Shown: positions 17,581 through 26,203, numbered from the stretch's first letter. The stretch: 64,000 nucleotides of DNA from Sphingobacterium gobiense (GCF_002980575.1 NZ_PVBS01000004.1:124001-188000), one strand, 5' to 3'. Program-made: numbers and translations. The notes: generated by a model not told the origin, from the sequence alone.

Positions 17581-17615
17581 AAAATTGAAATAACGTTTAC
17601 TATAAAGTAAATAAC
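17581..17615. repeat. 35-bp direct repeat, copy 1
   Basis: Identical to 17994-18028 except for one base (T at 17596, C at 18009). Copy 2 covers the last codons and stop of the Rpn remnant, so copy 1 looks like the tail of a second, lost Rpn gene or a duplication end. The unit includes TTTACTATAAAGTAAA, itself a near palindrome. Confidence 0.85.
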
Positions 17616-17733
17616 CTCAAATGCTCCCCATCACCGTAGAAGTGACCAAACTCTATTTTTGCTATCCTCTAAAAGACTGTTCTTTAATTTTGTAATCTGC
17701 CGCGCAATACTCATCGGTTCCTCTCGTTGTTAA

Positions 17734-18006
17734 GAAAATTTCTATATCTTTGAGAAAGAGGTTGAAACAAAATTAGGCAGGAGTGATACCATGGGAACAA
17801 GAGAATATTTATTGGACAAAGCGAAGAGGCAGGGCTTGGAGAAAGGTCTTCAGAAAGGCAAGCAAGAAGAGCGTGCTAAAGCCGAGGCTGAAAAGTTGGC
17901 TGAGAAACTGAAGTCCGCTTTAAATTTCAAAAAAATGGGTATCCCCGCACGGGATATTGCCGAAGGTTTGGGACTTACAGTTGAGCAGGTTGAAAAATTG
18001 AAATAA
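17734..18006 (+). pseudogene. C-terminal remnant of an Rpn-family nuclease/transposase-like gene
   Basis: An open frame of about 90 codons reads FEKEVETKLGRSDT before the ATG at 17791 and then MGTREYLLDKAKRQGLEKG, a KGKQEERAKAEAEKL repeat-rich helix and IPARDIAEGLGLTVEQVEKL. This is the usual C-terminal tail of Rpn (PD-(D/E)XK) recombination-promoting proteins, which are normally about 300 residues; the whole nuclease domain is missing and a stop sits at 17731-17733. The 71-residue piece from the internal ATG could still be translated as the small C-terminal product known from some rpn genes, but no support for that is visible. Confidence 0.7.
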
Positions 18007-18028
18007 CGCTTACTATAAAGTAAATAAC
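17994..18028. repeat. 35-bp direct repeat, copy 2
   Basis: Second copy of the repeat at 17581-17615, spanning the stop codon of the Rpn remnant; 413 bp offset between copies, one mismatch. Confidence 0.85.
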
Positions 18029-18124
18029 AGAGATAGCCGAACAAAAATACGTTCGGCTTTATTGTTTTAGAGATTCCTACATCCATACTACCGGCCGTTC
18101 GCCATTGCAATAGATAAAAGTAAT

Positions 18125-18784
18125 TTACCCTGCCGACACCGTCACAAATATCTTTCTCATGATGCCATTCTGCTCAACAGCTTTCACTTGTATACGTAAA
18201 GATTGCTCGGGAGCCTGATGAAAGACTCGGCAATGGATTTTCTTGATGTATCCAATCTCATGTCCATTAAAAGATAATTTCACTGCTTCTTTGTCAAACT
18301 GATTGTCATCTTCAAATGTATACTGGAGAAAATCTCCTTTTTTAACGGTATCCTTTGGCAGGTTAATATGGGAGAGGCCGGAAAGATCTGTTAGAAAATG
18401 TACATTTGAATGATATATATACTCTGCAAGAAACTCAAAGTTATCACTTGCTGTCAACCCCTGCGTTTTCCCTAATAAATAGAATCTGTCATCCGCTTTG
18501 GAAGGATCGACCTCCCAAAACGCGTAAAAGTTATTTATGTCCGGCCGTTCAGCCTTAATCAATCTATGGGAAAAAATTTGCAGGACATTATTGTCGTAGA
18601 CTTTATCTAAATGTTGAAATTCAAAATAAGGAATAAAGCCCTCGGATTTTACTAAATCTTTTGTTTGCGGAAGATATTGAAACGTTACATTATTATCTTC
18701 ACTTCTTTCCAAAAGTCCAACAATATGCCTACGGGAACCCTTTCCCTTACGCCATGCAAGATATATTTTTGAAAACTCAGCCAT
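18125..18784 (-). CDS. HIRAN-domain protein
   Basis: A 219-residue cytoplasmic protein. The C-terminal third (about 120-215) carries the HIRAN signature: SHINLPKDTVKKGDFLQY, DNQFDKEAVKL, NGHEIGYIKKIHCRVF. HIRAN domains bind DNA ends or single-stranded DNA in helicases and also occur alone in bacteria. The N-terminal part (KIYLAWRKGKGSRRHIVGLL, then FQYLPQTKDLVKSEGFIPYF) is a conserved-looking beta-rich region I cannot name; it faintly recalls the N-terminal domain of HipA-type toxins. It lies in an accessory stretch with phage-defence-like remnants and has no obvious operon partner. Confidence 0.75.
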   Translation of the reverse strand: MAEFSKIYLAWRKGKGSRRHIVGLLERSEDNNVTFQYLPQTKDLVKSEGFIPYFEFQHLDKVYDNNVLQIFSHRLIKAERPDINNFYAFWEVDPSKADDRFYLLGKTQGLTASDNFEFLAEYIYHSNVHFLTDLSGLSHINLPKDTVKKGDFLQYTFEDDNQFDKEAVKLSFNGHEIGYIKKIHCRVFHQAPEQSLRIQVKAVEQNGIMRKIFVTVSAG

Positions 18785-18816
18785 GGTGAATGTTTGTAAT
18801 GCGTTATAATAACATA

Positions 18817-19053
18817 TTAGTTCTCTGCCGGGTGATAATGCTGGGGAATTTTGTTTATGATGTTGTCATAATATATCATTACCGCTAAAAGTTTCGGGTC
18901 GATCCAGTCTGTTATTTGGAATATAAATTTTCGGATTTGTATAGCTTGCGAAAAATCGACGATATTGCCTTTAAAGCAAATAGGTTCTTTATGGTACACT
19001 CTGTTCCTGAATTCACGAATTTCTCTTAGCATAAACTTTTTGTATATTTGCAT
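18817..19053 (-). pseudogene. Probable C-terminal fragment of an Abi-family protein
   Basis: A 78-codon open frame containing LREIREFRNRVYHKEPI, the RN-x(3)-H segment typical of Abi (AbiD/AbiF, HEPN-like) abortive-infection proteins, followed by DWIDPKLLAVMIYYD. Intact members are about 300 residues; everything before this motif is missing and the frame is closed by a stop at 19078-19080. I therefore call a remnant. A stand-alone small HEPN-like protein is the alternative. Confidence 0.5.
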
Positions 19054-19137
19054 TGTTATGCTTGGTCAAGCCTCTTTCCTAACGGAAACGTAACCAAGTC
19101 AAGGTTTAAGCTTCGGTCGTATCCGGGGCTTTTTTTG
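19051..19137 (+). ncRNA. Candidate small structured RNA ending in an intrinsic terminator
   Basis: TATATTTG at 19043-19050 is an exact -7 element on the plus strand. Downstream, CTTGGT (19061-19066) pairs with ACCAAG (19093-19098), enclosing TTTCC/GGAAA with a TAAC loop (19075-19088). Then AAGCTTCGG and CCGGGGCTT (19108-19131) form a hairpin followed by a T run to 19136. No protein frame fits. There is no good -33 element, so expression is uncertain. The rest of the gap to 19415 shows nothing else. Confidence 0.4.
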
Positions 19138-19415
19138 TGGAAATATTTTTCAGCGGTATTTGATATTTCCCAAGCTTGCATAGCACTTCGTTGCAGGAGA
19201 TTCAAATGATCTGCAATTGGCAAATGATGTTTTGTGAATATGAGCATGAATTGGTTTTAAAGTTTATAAATAAAAAGACCCGCAAGCTGTTCTGGTGGGA
19301 AGCAATACGAGTACCGTTATAGCAAAGATAGAAAAAAGATTTTAGAAAAACTATTTATAATTTGTTTTTACAACGAAACCCACATACCGGGCGTACTAGG
19401 GGACTTCTAACTGAA

Positions 19416-20879
19416 TTATGAATTCCTAATTTCGTGATTTTTTGGTAGTAATTTCCAATAGCCCGACCTCTCGCCTTCCTTCCTAATCACCAAATTTTGG
19501 TTCCTAAGATTGCGTATGTTTTTTTCTACCGCCCGCTCTGTTATCCCTAGTCTTTTAGCCATCTCAGGTATTGTTATAAATTGGTTTATATAAACCATTT
19601 CTAAGATTTTCAATGCGCTTTTTCCTATTTTTACCGGAGATTTAGCTATTAGAAGTTCTATAGTCTCCGCCCAAGTACGCTCGGAACTTTTCCCCGAACT
19701 TTTCCCCGAACTTTCCCCCGAACTTTTCTCTTCTGCTCTTTGAAAAACCACTGTAAACATCCCATCAGTTTTAAACTGAGGTTCGGGAAGTTTAGCAGAT
19801 TTCATTAGATCCCGAATCCTGCTAATACCTGAGCCTACCTGTTCCACCATGTGGATGCGAACAAATAGACCGAATATGAGAGGATTTCGGCTGTGGCTCT
19901 TTGTTCCAAATTCAGCTAACGAAATGGCACTGGTTAAGCCTCCAGGGTTGCTAATTTCAACTCGGTCTTTAAATAGCTCGATGGTTATCCTTGCGCCTTT
20001 ATCATAGTAATCCCGGTGCGAGAGCGCATTGATAATAGCCTCTTTAAAAGCTGTTTCAGGGATTTCCCAAATTTCCTTCCTTGGTCCGCTGCCTTCAATT
20101 TCATAACGAACAGAAAGTTTCCCTTTTAGCCATTGCATGGTTTGTTCGTATTGTTTCATTAAGGCACCGCCGTAAACCTTATCGTCAATAATGTTGGTTT
20201 TATTGATTCCGTCAAAAGCTATACAACGGATGACAGCGGTTTCTATAAATTGCTCCGGTGCAGTTCCAAAAAATAGTACCCCTCCATTTTTTATGCTCCC
20301 ATCTAGTAGTATCAATTTTAAATTATGAATGATTTGCTCTTGACTAACGGTATTGGATAAGCCACTTTGCAGCCTAAATTCTTCAAACCAATTTGGGTCT
20401 ATGTCTTTTGATAAATCAAAATCATTGCAAGGAGCTTCATCAAAATAAATGCGATCTGACTGTTGGAAGAAATCACGCATCTGTTCAACCGTAGTGAGTT
20501 TTTGAGTATTTGGTCCTTGGCGGACGTAAATAACACCAGATAGGGCATAAGGTTTTTGGATGCCGGTATTCACCTCAATCACCCAAATAGTTTTCCCCTC
20601 AACTTCCACTGAATAAAAATCAGTTGCCAAATGGGGATTAATTTCATTTATAGAATTTTGTATGGCAGACCTTTTGGCATTATCGAGCGTTGTGCCATGA
20701 ACTACATTATCATCACTCACTCCGATCAGCAAAACACCTCCGGCAGAATTAGCAAAAGCACAAATCTCTTCTGTTATCTCTTTTACCTTATTGGGCACAT
20801 GTATTTTGAACTCGGCATTGTAGCCTTCTCCTGCTTGCGCAATGCTTTTTATATCTTCGGGTGTGAGTTGTTTGTTCAT
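19416..20879 (-). CDS. AlbA_2-domain (Schlafen-like) putative transcriptional regulator with HATPase_c_4 region
   Basis: A 487-residue protein of the group often annotated as RecG-like transcriptional regulators. Domains: AlbA_2 at about 16-130 (AGEGYNAEFKIHVPN, ICAFANSAGGVLLIGVSDD, PYALSGVIYVRQGPNT); a middle region ending in HATPase_c_4 with FKEAIINALSHRDYY (279-292), EISNPGGL and VEQVGSGISRIRD; a low-complexity linker of SSG(E/K) repeats (385-399); and a winged helix (ITIPEMAKRLGITERAVEKNIRNL, about 430-455). The catalytic acidic pair of eukaryotic Schlafen RNases was not checked. It is followed upstream by an XRE gene 39 bp away in the same direction, likely one transcript. Such pairs occur in accessory regions; its target is unknown. 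Confidence 0.85.
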   Translation of the reverse strand: MNKQLTPEDIKSIAQAGEGYNAEFKIHVPNKVKEITEEICAFANSAGGVLLIGVSDDNVVHGTTLDNAKRSAIQNSINEINPHLATDFYSVEVEGKTIWVIEVNTGIQKPYALSGVIYVRQGPNTQKLTTVEQMRDFFQQSDRIYFDEAPCNDFDLSKDIDPNWFEEFRLQSGLSNTVSQEQIIHNLKLILLDGSIKNGGVLFFGTAPEQFIETAVIRCIAFDGINKTNIIDDKVYGGALMKQYEQTMQWLKGKLSVRYEIEGSGPRKEIWEIPETAFKEAIINALSHRDYYDKGARITIELFKDRVEISNPGGLTSAISLAEFGTKSHSRNPLIFGLFVRIHMVEQVGSGISRIRDLMKSAKLPEPQFKTDGMFTVVFQRAEEKSSGESSGKSSGKSSERTWAETIELLIAKSPVKIGKSALKILEMVYINQFITIPEMAKRLGITERAVEKNIRNLRNQNLVIRKEGERSGYWKLLPKNHEIRNS

Positions 20880-20918
20880 AATTATCTTTGGTTAGCAGTT
20901 TTATTAAGAGTAAATCCA

Positions 20919-21527
20919 TCACTCCGCCTTTCCGAGCCGCAAAACTTTCTTGCCTGCTTCTGTAGTATAATATTTTTGATCGTGGCGACGGGGGGATTCG
21001 GGATAGAGCATCGCTATCCAATTATTCTTAAGTGCTATGCTGAAAACTATATTAAAGTTCTTACTTCTAGAAAGTAATCCCACTTTTTGGACAAATATAT
21101 TTTTTGGAACCGTTGTAAAGCCAACAATAAGTATTTTTCCTAGTCGCTGGATATCTTCATCTCGTAAAGTGATCAATATTTCATTTCCATTCAATTTTTT
21201 CACTTGGTTCTTTACATGTGTTATCTGTTCTGTCGACAACGGCTTATCCGACTTTTCGATCAAAGGTTCAGATAAGTTGGCCAGTTGTTCGGCGATATTT
21301 TCACTTCCTTCTCGAAGGCCTTTAAATATCTTATGCAAGGTTTTTAGCGTCATCGGTATTTCGCCTCTTTCGTACTTTCGGAGCTGATCTTCATCCATGT
21401 CGATTGAATTAGCGAAGGTTTCCGCGCTCTTGTGGCCTCGGGATTTTCTTTTTTCTCGGATAAAATCCCCTAGCGTTTTCAGAAAATTTTCGAATTCCTT
21501 GTCCTGTTCTTCATTGGTGTTTGCCAT
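20919..21527 (-). CDS. XRE-family helix-turn-helix protein with C-terminal winged-helix-like region
   Basis: A 202-residue regulator. An HTH lies at about 15-70 (LGDFIREKRKSRGHKSAETFANSIDM... KYERGEIPMTLKTLHKI). The C-terminal 90 residues (FVQKVGLLSRSKNFNIV, IALKNNWIAMLYPESPRR, YYTTEAGKKVL) read as a winged helix of the type that closes many AlbA_2 and Fic proteins, so the protein may have gained the tail of its operon neighbour. Probably controls the operon with the AlbA_2 gene. Confidence 0.8.
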   Translation of the reverse strand: MANTNEEQDKEFENFLKTLGDFIREKRKSRGHKSAETFANSIDMDEDQLRKYERGEIPMTLKTLHKIFKGLREGSENIAEQLANLSEPLIEKSDKPLSTEQITHVKNQVKKLNGNEILITLRDEDIQRLGKILIVGFTTVPKNIFVQKVGLLSRSKNFNIVFSIALKNNWIAMLYPESPRRHDQKYYTTEAGKKVLRLGKAE

Positions 21528-22335
21528 AAAGCAATTACGATATTAAGTTTCTTAGTAAACAGGAGTTATAATTATTGTTTTTAATTTGATTTTGTGGATT
21601 TATATAGTTATGTTTGTTCTGTGAAATATGCGATGTAGTATGTAAAAGTGTATGCGAATCGTATAAAATATTATTATTGTGCAAAGGGCTTTTGCATAAT
21701 AACAACATAGAATAACTTAAAATCTTGCGGAGAAAAGTAGGACGTTCGAGCGCAAGGAGTAGGAAAGGCCTTCGTCTTATACTATCTTTGTATAGTCATA
21801 AGGCGGGTCGCCCTGCTTGCTCTGTGCTCGGCCGTTGAAAAACGGTGGCCGTCCTACGCCTTCTCGGCAGAGCAAGCAATAGGGTGGCTTTTTACATTCA
21901 TTTTCTTCTCTGCTAGTTTCTCCTCAGCCAGAAAATAGAAGAGTATGAACCACAAAAAACAACTTTATAAAAATCTAATAGCGGCCCCCGAGTAGCTCGG
22001 ATGACCATTGTAAACCATGGATGCGTGTTACGAAACCGATTACTAAAAATTATGAATACCCGGCCTTCTCGCATTCCAATTACATTTTATTTATTAACCG
22101 CGAAGCGGTAAAAGCTAGAACAGCGGGATAGCTGCAGAATCTTGCTCCATAGTTTCAACCGCTTCGGCTAAAACCAAAAAGAATGCAAAAATTATGCAAT
22201 AGGGAGAACTATGCGCTGTGGCGAAGCATACTATCCCGAACTTATAACCGCCTTTTTAAATCAAGATATAACCGAAGCCGAACGTTGTTCAGCTTTGCGG
22301 TGTCCGTATGTTTTTCAATCCGATCATTTTCATTA
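21528..22335. other. 808-bp intergenic region
   Basis: Between the XRE gene and the TlpA start I see only the structured element at 21807-21893. A frame is open from 22183 into the TlpA gene but its 51 residues (very rich in Arg, Ser, Phe) are unlike a signal peptide and probably not translated as part of it; a 16-codon frame (MNHKKQLYKNLIAAPE) starts at 21944. The rest looks non-coding. Confidence 0.5.
21791..21893 (+). ncRNA. Candidate structured RNA in the gap before the TlpA gene
   Basis: TATCTTTG (21783-21790) matches the -7 consensus. Downstream GCTTGCTCTG (21815-21824) pairs perfectly with CAGAGCAAGC (21868-21877); the stem extends as CCCT/AGGG plus G-C and wobble pairs (21807-21814 with 21881-21888) and ends in five T (21889-21893). 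Inside, CGGCCGTT pairs with AACGG...GGCCG around a GAAA tetraloop (21829-21851) with a 3-nt bulge. No protein frame fits. The -33 box is poor. A transposon-end remnant is the alternative. Confidence 0.45.
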
Positions 22336-22980
22336 ATGGCATTGAAGAACAAAGGAGTCCTTCTTTATGGACTTCTTTGTTTCATGTTGTTTAATCTATC
22401 AACAGCCCAGGCGCAGTCTCCCGAGAACGGGGAGGCTGCCGAAGGGCAAACCGAGATCCGTCCTTTACAAATAGGAGAAACGATACCGGAGGAATTATGG
22501 AACATGCCTTTACAGGTGGTAAATCATCCCACGGGAAAAGAAACCATTTCGTTAAATGATTATCGGCATAAGGAGTTGATCATACTGGATTTCTGGGCAA
22601 CGTGGTGTGGGAGTTGTTTGAGTTCAATCCGAACCTTATATCATCTATCTGACAATAACCCCGATGTTGGAATGCTGCCGGTAGCCAAACAAACGGCTGA
22701 CGAGATCGATAAAGCGCAATCTATCAAATATTGGTTTAAAGATATCAAACAGGTATCTGTTGTTAACGCGGATTTCCTTTCTCGTATTTTCAATAGTGTG
22801 TCCGTGCCCCATCTCGTGTGGATTAGCGATGGCCAGGTTAGGGCGATAACAAACGGTTTGGCACTTACACAAGATAATATTGATGATGCTGTCTCTGGGA
22901 GGTGGTTTAAAATTCCTTTGAAAGCACTTGATCCCTATAACACAATTTCGCGGCAAAATAAAAAAGGGGGTAGGGAATGA
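22336..22980 (+). CDS. TlpA-like thioredoxin-fold protein of a SusCD operon
   Basis: A 214-residue secreted thiol-disulfide protein. A signal peptide (LLYGLLCFMLFNLSTAQAQ) leads to LQVVNHPTGKETISLNDY and the redox motif FWATWCGSC (Cys91, Cys94), then VSVPHLVWISDG with the cis-proline. Unlike the four TlpA genes at 43239-47996 it has no N-terminal DUF4369 domain and ends in a short tail. I start at the ATG at 22336, where the signal peptide begins, rather than at 22183. The stop overlaps the following susC by 4 bp (ATGA), so it is the first gene of a TlpA-SusC-SusD operon. Such proteins may keep imported or receptor disulfides in order; the partner is unknown. Confidence 0.82.
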   Translation: MALKNKGVLLYGLLCFMLFNLSTAQAQSPENGEAAEGQTEIRPLQIGETIPEELWNMPLQVVNHPTGKETISLNDYRHKELIILDFWATWCGSCLSSIRTLYHLSDNNPDVGMLPVAKQTADEIDKAQSIKYWFKDIKQVSVVNADFLSRIFNSVSVPHLVWISDGQVRAITNGLALTQDNIDDAVSGRWFKIPLKALDPYNTISRQNKKGGRE

Positions 22981-25900
22981 GAACATTTATTTTATGCATC
23001 CTTTTCGTTTTGCCCTACACAGTTTTCAGTCAGGAAGGTGTAGTTTTCTCGGGAACAATTAGGGATGCCGAGACGGGTATCGCGATTCAAGGGGCTGTGG
23101 TGAGCTTGAGGAAGTCGAATATCTCGGCATTGACTAATCCGGAAGGCAGGTATAGACTTTTAATTAAGCGATCTAATGCAAATGATACGCTGTCAGTGAG
23201 AAATATCGGCTACGAACCTTTGAGTCAGAGGGTTTCTCTCGGCATAGATAGGCATTTCGAAATCAACCTCGAACGAAAAAATACAATTTTGGAAGAGGTG
23301 GAAATTAATACAGGATACCAAACACAAAAGAGGCGCTCATCTACCGGATCCGTTGAACTGATCAGTAAAGAAGACTTAGACTACGGTGCGGGAGCAAATC
23401 TTCTGGACAGGATAGAGGGGCTTTTTTCCGGCGGGACATTTGACAGGACGAATTATAACTTTAACGGGATTCCTCAGCAACCTGATCTCACGGTTCGAGG
23501 CGCGTCAAGCCTGATGGCTGAAACGTTTCCGTTAATTGTTGTCGACAATTTCCCTTTTGAGGGGTCGTTGGACGACATAAACCCAGATGATATTGAAAAT
23601 ATAACTATTCTGAAGGATGCGGCCGCTTCATCGATTTGGGGTGTTAAGGCGGGTAATGGTGTGTTGGTAATAACGACAAAAAAGGGTAAGCTAAACCAAC
23701 CGCTAACCATTGATGTTGGAACCAATCTTATATTGGGAGCCAAGCCCGATCTGTTCTCGGAACAAATAGTTTCTGCCGCCGATTTTATCGAAATGGAAAC
23801 CTTTTTGTTTGACAAGGGTTTCTATACGAACCAAATCAATGACAGTCGAAAGCCACCACTATCACCAGTTATACACCTCTTACTTCAACATGAACGAAAC
23901 GAGATTGACAGAGCGGAAATGGAAAAGCAATTTGGCGTCCTACGAAATAGAGACGTGAGAAATGATTTTTTGAAACATGTATATAGAAATCCTGTTGAAA
24001 GCAATACTACTTTCAACATGAGGGGAGGGGGTGATAAAACAACATATTCGTTTACTTTGGGCTATAACAGCAACTTGTATAATATGCCGATGAATGCAAG
24101 AAAACGATTGACCGCACGGTATAACCAATCGTATAGACCTATTGATAAGCTTTCCATATCGACTGATCTGGCCTATACTTACCTAACTACATCGCAATAT
24201 AATAGTAGCAATATGATAGGGTACAATCAAATGCTCGTGAATGGTAAGAAATTATACCCTTATGCCCAGTTGCATGATGCGCTGGGAGGCAATGCTATTT
24301 TGTACAAAGATTACGATAAATCCTTTATTGACGATAATGAATCCAAAGTGACAAGGGATTGGTCTTTTAGGCCGCTGGATGAGATGAATAATCACGGAAG
24401 CAAATTGCAGCGGGATCAGATCGTTGCAGGATTAAATTTGGATTATGAGTTTGTGCAAGGGGTCAGGGTCTCCATAAATTCACAGTTTAACAGAGCTATA
24501 TCGGAATCTTCTTCCTATTACGAGGAAGAAAGCTATTTTACTAGAAATCTTTTCAATAGGTTTACATATGTAAGCGATTCGGAAATAGAGCATAATATTC
24601 CCAAGGGCGGAATCATGGATAAAGATAATACTAAACTTTGGGGGTACGCACTTCGTTCACAATTATCTGCCAACAGGATGTTTGGTGATAGGCATAGTTT
24701 TGATGGTTTACTAGGGGCAGAGGTAAGGGAGGTGAATAATAGTGGTGATCAAAGGAGAAACTACGGCGTGTATGAAGATAGAAATATCTACGAATTAGTC
24801 GATTTTACCGCGACGAAGAGAATATTTCCCGTGTTGGGCAATCGGGCATTTATACCCAATCGGATCGGGTTTAGCAGGACGAGCAACCGATTTGTGTCTT
24901 TTTACTCAAATTTCAATTACGGCCTAGATGAGCGTTATTATCTTTCATTAAGCGTAAGAAACGACGCATCCAATATCTTTGGAGTAGATATGAAAAACAA
25001 ATGGTCGCCATTGTGGTCGGTTGGAGGCGCCTGGGAAGTATCGAGAGAACCGTTTTTTAAATCAAATCTTGTCGACTACTTCAAACTGCGTGCGAGTTTC
25101 GGTTATAGTGGAAATGTGGACTCGCAGATCCCGGCCGAACTGGTTCTTCAACGTGTGTCATATTTAGATTTCTACACAAACTTACCGTTTAATTCAATCG
25201 TTTCCCTTCAAAATCCCGAACTGAGCTGGGAGAAGGTGAGGACGTTTAACGTTGCAGCAGACTGGCGTATGCTTAACAACCAATTAGCTGTTACGATAGA
25301 CTACTATAGGAAAAAGTCAATGGACCTTCTAGGTTCCGCTATTGTCGATCCTACGTTGGGCGTAAGTGCAGTCACCATGAATTCAGCACAGTTAATGGGG
25401 CAGGGACTAGATTTAAGTATCAGTGCAAATGTTAGAAGAGGGGAGTGGGGCTGGAATGGAACACTGAGGGCAGGTTATAATAAAACAATACTGGATAAAT
25501 ATTTCGCTAGGCCCCAGACGGTAACTAGCAATGCAATCAACGCGGCTGATTTTGTTGGAAAGGAACATAAGGTATTAACAAGTTTAAAATGGCACGGATT
25601 AACAGAAGATAGTGGCGCTCCCGTTGGCTATATAGGAGAGGAGCCATCAACTGCATATCTAGATATACTTCGCAACACGCCTCTTGACGAGTTAGTTTAC
25701 CATGGTTCCAGTATTCCGAGAACGAGTCTTCTGCTTAGAAATATCCTGAAATATAAATCCTGGGAAGTAGGCTTTACGTTTTCTGGCCAATTTTTTTACT
25801 TTTTTAGAAGAAACAGCATTGACTATGGCCAGTTTTTTAATAGATGGGAAGGACATGCGGATTTCGCCGATAGATGGCAACAACCGGGCGATGAGAAAAC

Positions 25901-26192
25901 GACTAGTATACCTGCATTCAACTATCCAGTCGATACCAACAGAGAGGGCTTCTATGGGTTAAGCGAAATTTTGGTTAGGAGAGGCGATCATCTTCGTCTA
26001 CAGGACATACGTGCTGCCTACCGGACTGCAATAAATAATAGAAAAATGGGTGCAAGAAATATAGAACTGTTCATGATGGCTTCCAATCTTGGATTGGTCT
26101 GGACAAAAAATGCAGAGAGAATTGACCCTGTTTATGATTCTGGAATTGGTCCGTCGACGACAATAACGGGCGGGTTAAAAGTTGGATTTTAA
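22977..26192 (+). CDS. SusC/RagA-family TonB-linked outer membrane protein
   Basis: A 1071-residue receptor: signal peptide (FILCILFVLPYTVFSQ), carboxypeptidase-like domain (FSGTIRDAETGIAIQGAVV, to about 100), the SusC linker LEEVEINTGYQTQKRRSSTGSV, plug with GLFSGGTFDRTNYNFNG, PLIVVDNFPFEGSLDDI and NITILKDAAASSIWG, then the barrel ending SSTTITGGLKVGF. Compared with usual SusC, the plug reads IVVDNFPFEG where most have IVVDGVP, and SIWGVKAGNGVL in place of SIYGSRAANGV, which marks a separate branch often found with TlpA and without polysaccharide enzymes. Partner SusD follows 11 bp later. No glycosidase is nearby, so the imported compound may be a peptide or other nutrient rather than a glycan. 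Confidence 0.94.
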   Translation: MRTFILCILFVLPYTVFSQEGVVFSGTIRDAETGIAIQGAVVSLRKSNISALTNPEGRYRLLIKRSNANDTLSVRNIGYEPLSQRVSLGIDRHFEINLERKNTILEEVEINTGYQTQKRRSSTGSVELISKEDLDYGAGANLLDRIEGLFSGGTFDRTNYNFNGIPQQPDLTVRGASSLMAETFPLIVVDNFPFEGSLDDINPDDIENITILKDAAASSIWGVKAGNGVLVITTKKGKLNQPLTIDVGTNLILGAKPDLFSEQIVSAADFIEMETFLFDKGFYTNQINDSRKPPLSPVIHLLLQHERNEIDRAEMEKQFGVLRNRDVRNDFLKHVYRNPVESNTTFNMRGGGDKTTYSFTLGYNSNLYNMPMNARKRLTARYNQSYRPIDKLSISTDLAYTYLTTSQYNSSNMIGYNQMLVNGKKLYPYAQLHDALGGNAILYKDYDKSFIDDNESKVTRDWSFRPLDEMNNHGSKLQRDQIVAGLNLDYEFVQGVRVSINSQFNRAISESSSYYEEESYFTRNLFNRFTYVSDSEIEHNIPKGGIMDKDNTKLWGYALRSQLSANRMFGDRHSFDGLLGAEVREVNNSGDQRRNYGVYEDRNIYELVDFTATKRIFPVLGNRAFIPNRIGFSRTSNRFVSFYSNFNYGLDERYYLSLSVRNDASNIFGVDMKNKWSPLWSVGGAWEVSREPFFKSNLVDYFKLRASFGYSGNVDSQIPAELVLQRVSYLDFYTNLPFNSIVSLQNPELSWEKVRTFNVAADWRMLNNQLAVTIDYYRKKSMDLLGSAIVDPTLGVSAVTMNSAQLMGQGLDLSISANVRRGEWGWNGTLRAGYNKTILDKYFARPQTVTSNAINAADFVGKEHKVLTSLKWHGLTEDSGAPVGYIGEEPSTAYLDILRNTPLDELVYHGSSIPRTSLLLRNILKYKSWEVGFTFSGQFFYFFRRNSIDYGQFFNRWEGHADFADRWQQPGDEKTTSIPAFNYPVDTNREGFYGLSEILVRRGDHLRLQDIRAAYRTAINNRKMGARNIELFMMASNLGLVWTKNAERIDPVYDSGIGPSTTITGGLKVGF

Positions 26193-26203
26193 AAATTAGA
26201 AAT

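Noticed and set aside
17745..17752. TATCTTTG, a perfect -7 promoter element, ahead of the 71-aa Rpn fragment
   Set aside because: It lies inside the homologous Rpn reading frame (YIFEKE), so it was coding sequence in the intact gene; a promoter role would be accidental, and no TTG lies at 19-21 bp.
19056..19247. 63-codon minus-strand open frame before the Abi remnant
   Set aside because: It runs through a terminator hairpin on the other strand, is not in frame with the Abi fragment and has no recognisable character.
22183..22335. 51-residue N-terminal extension of the TlpA protein
   Set aside because: Arg/Ser/Phe-rich and unlike any signal peptide; a proper signal peptide begins at the ATG at 22336.
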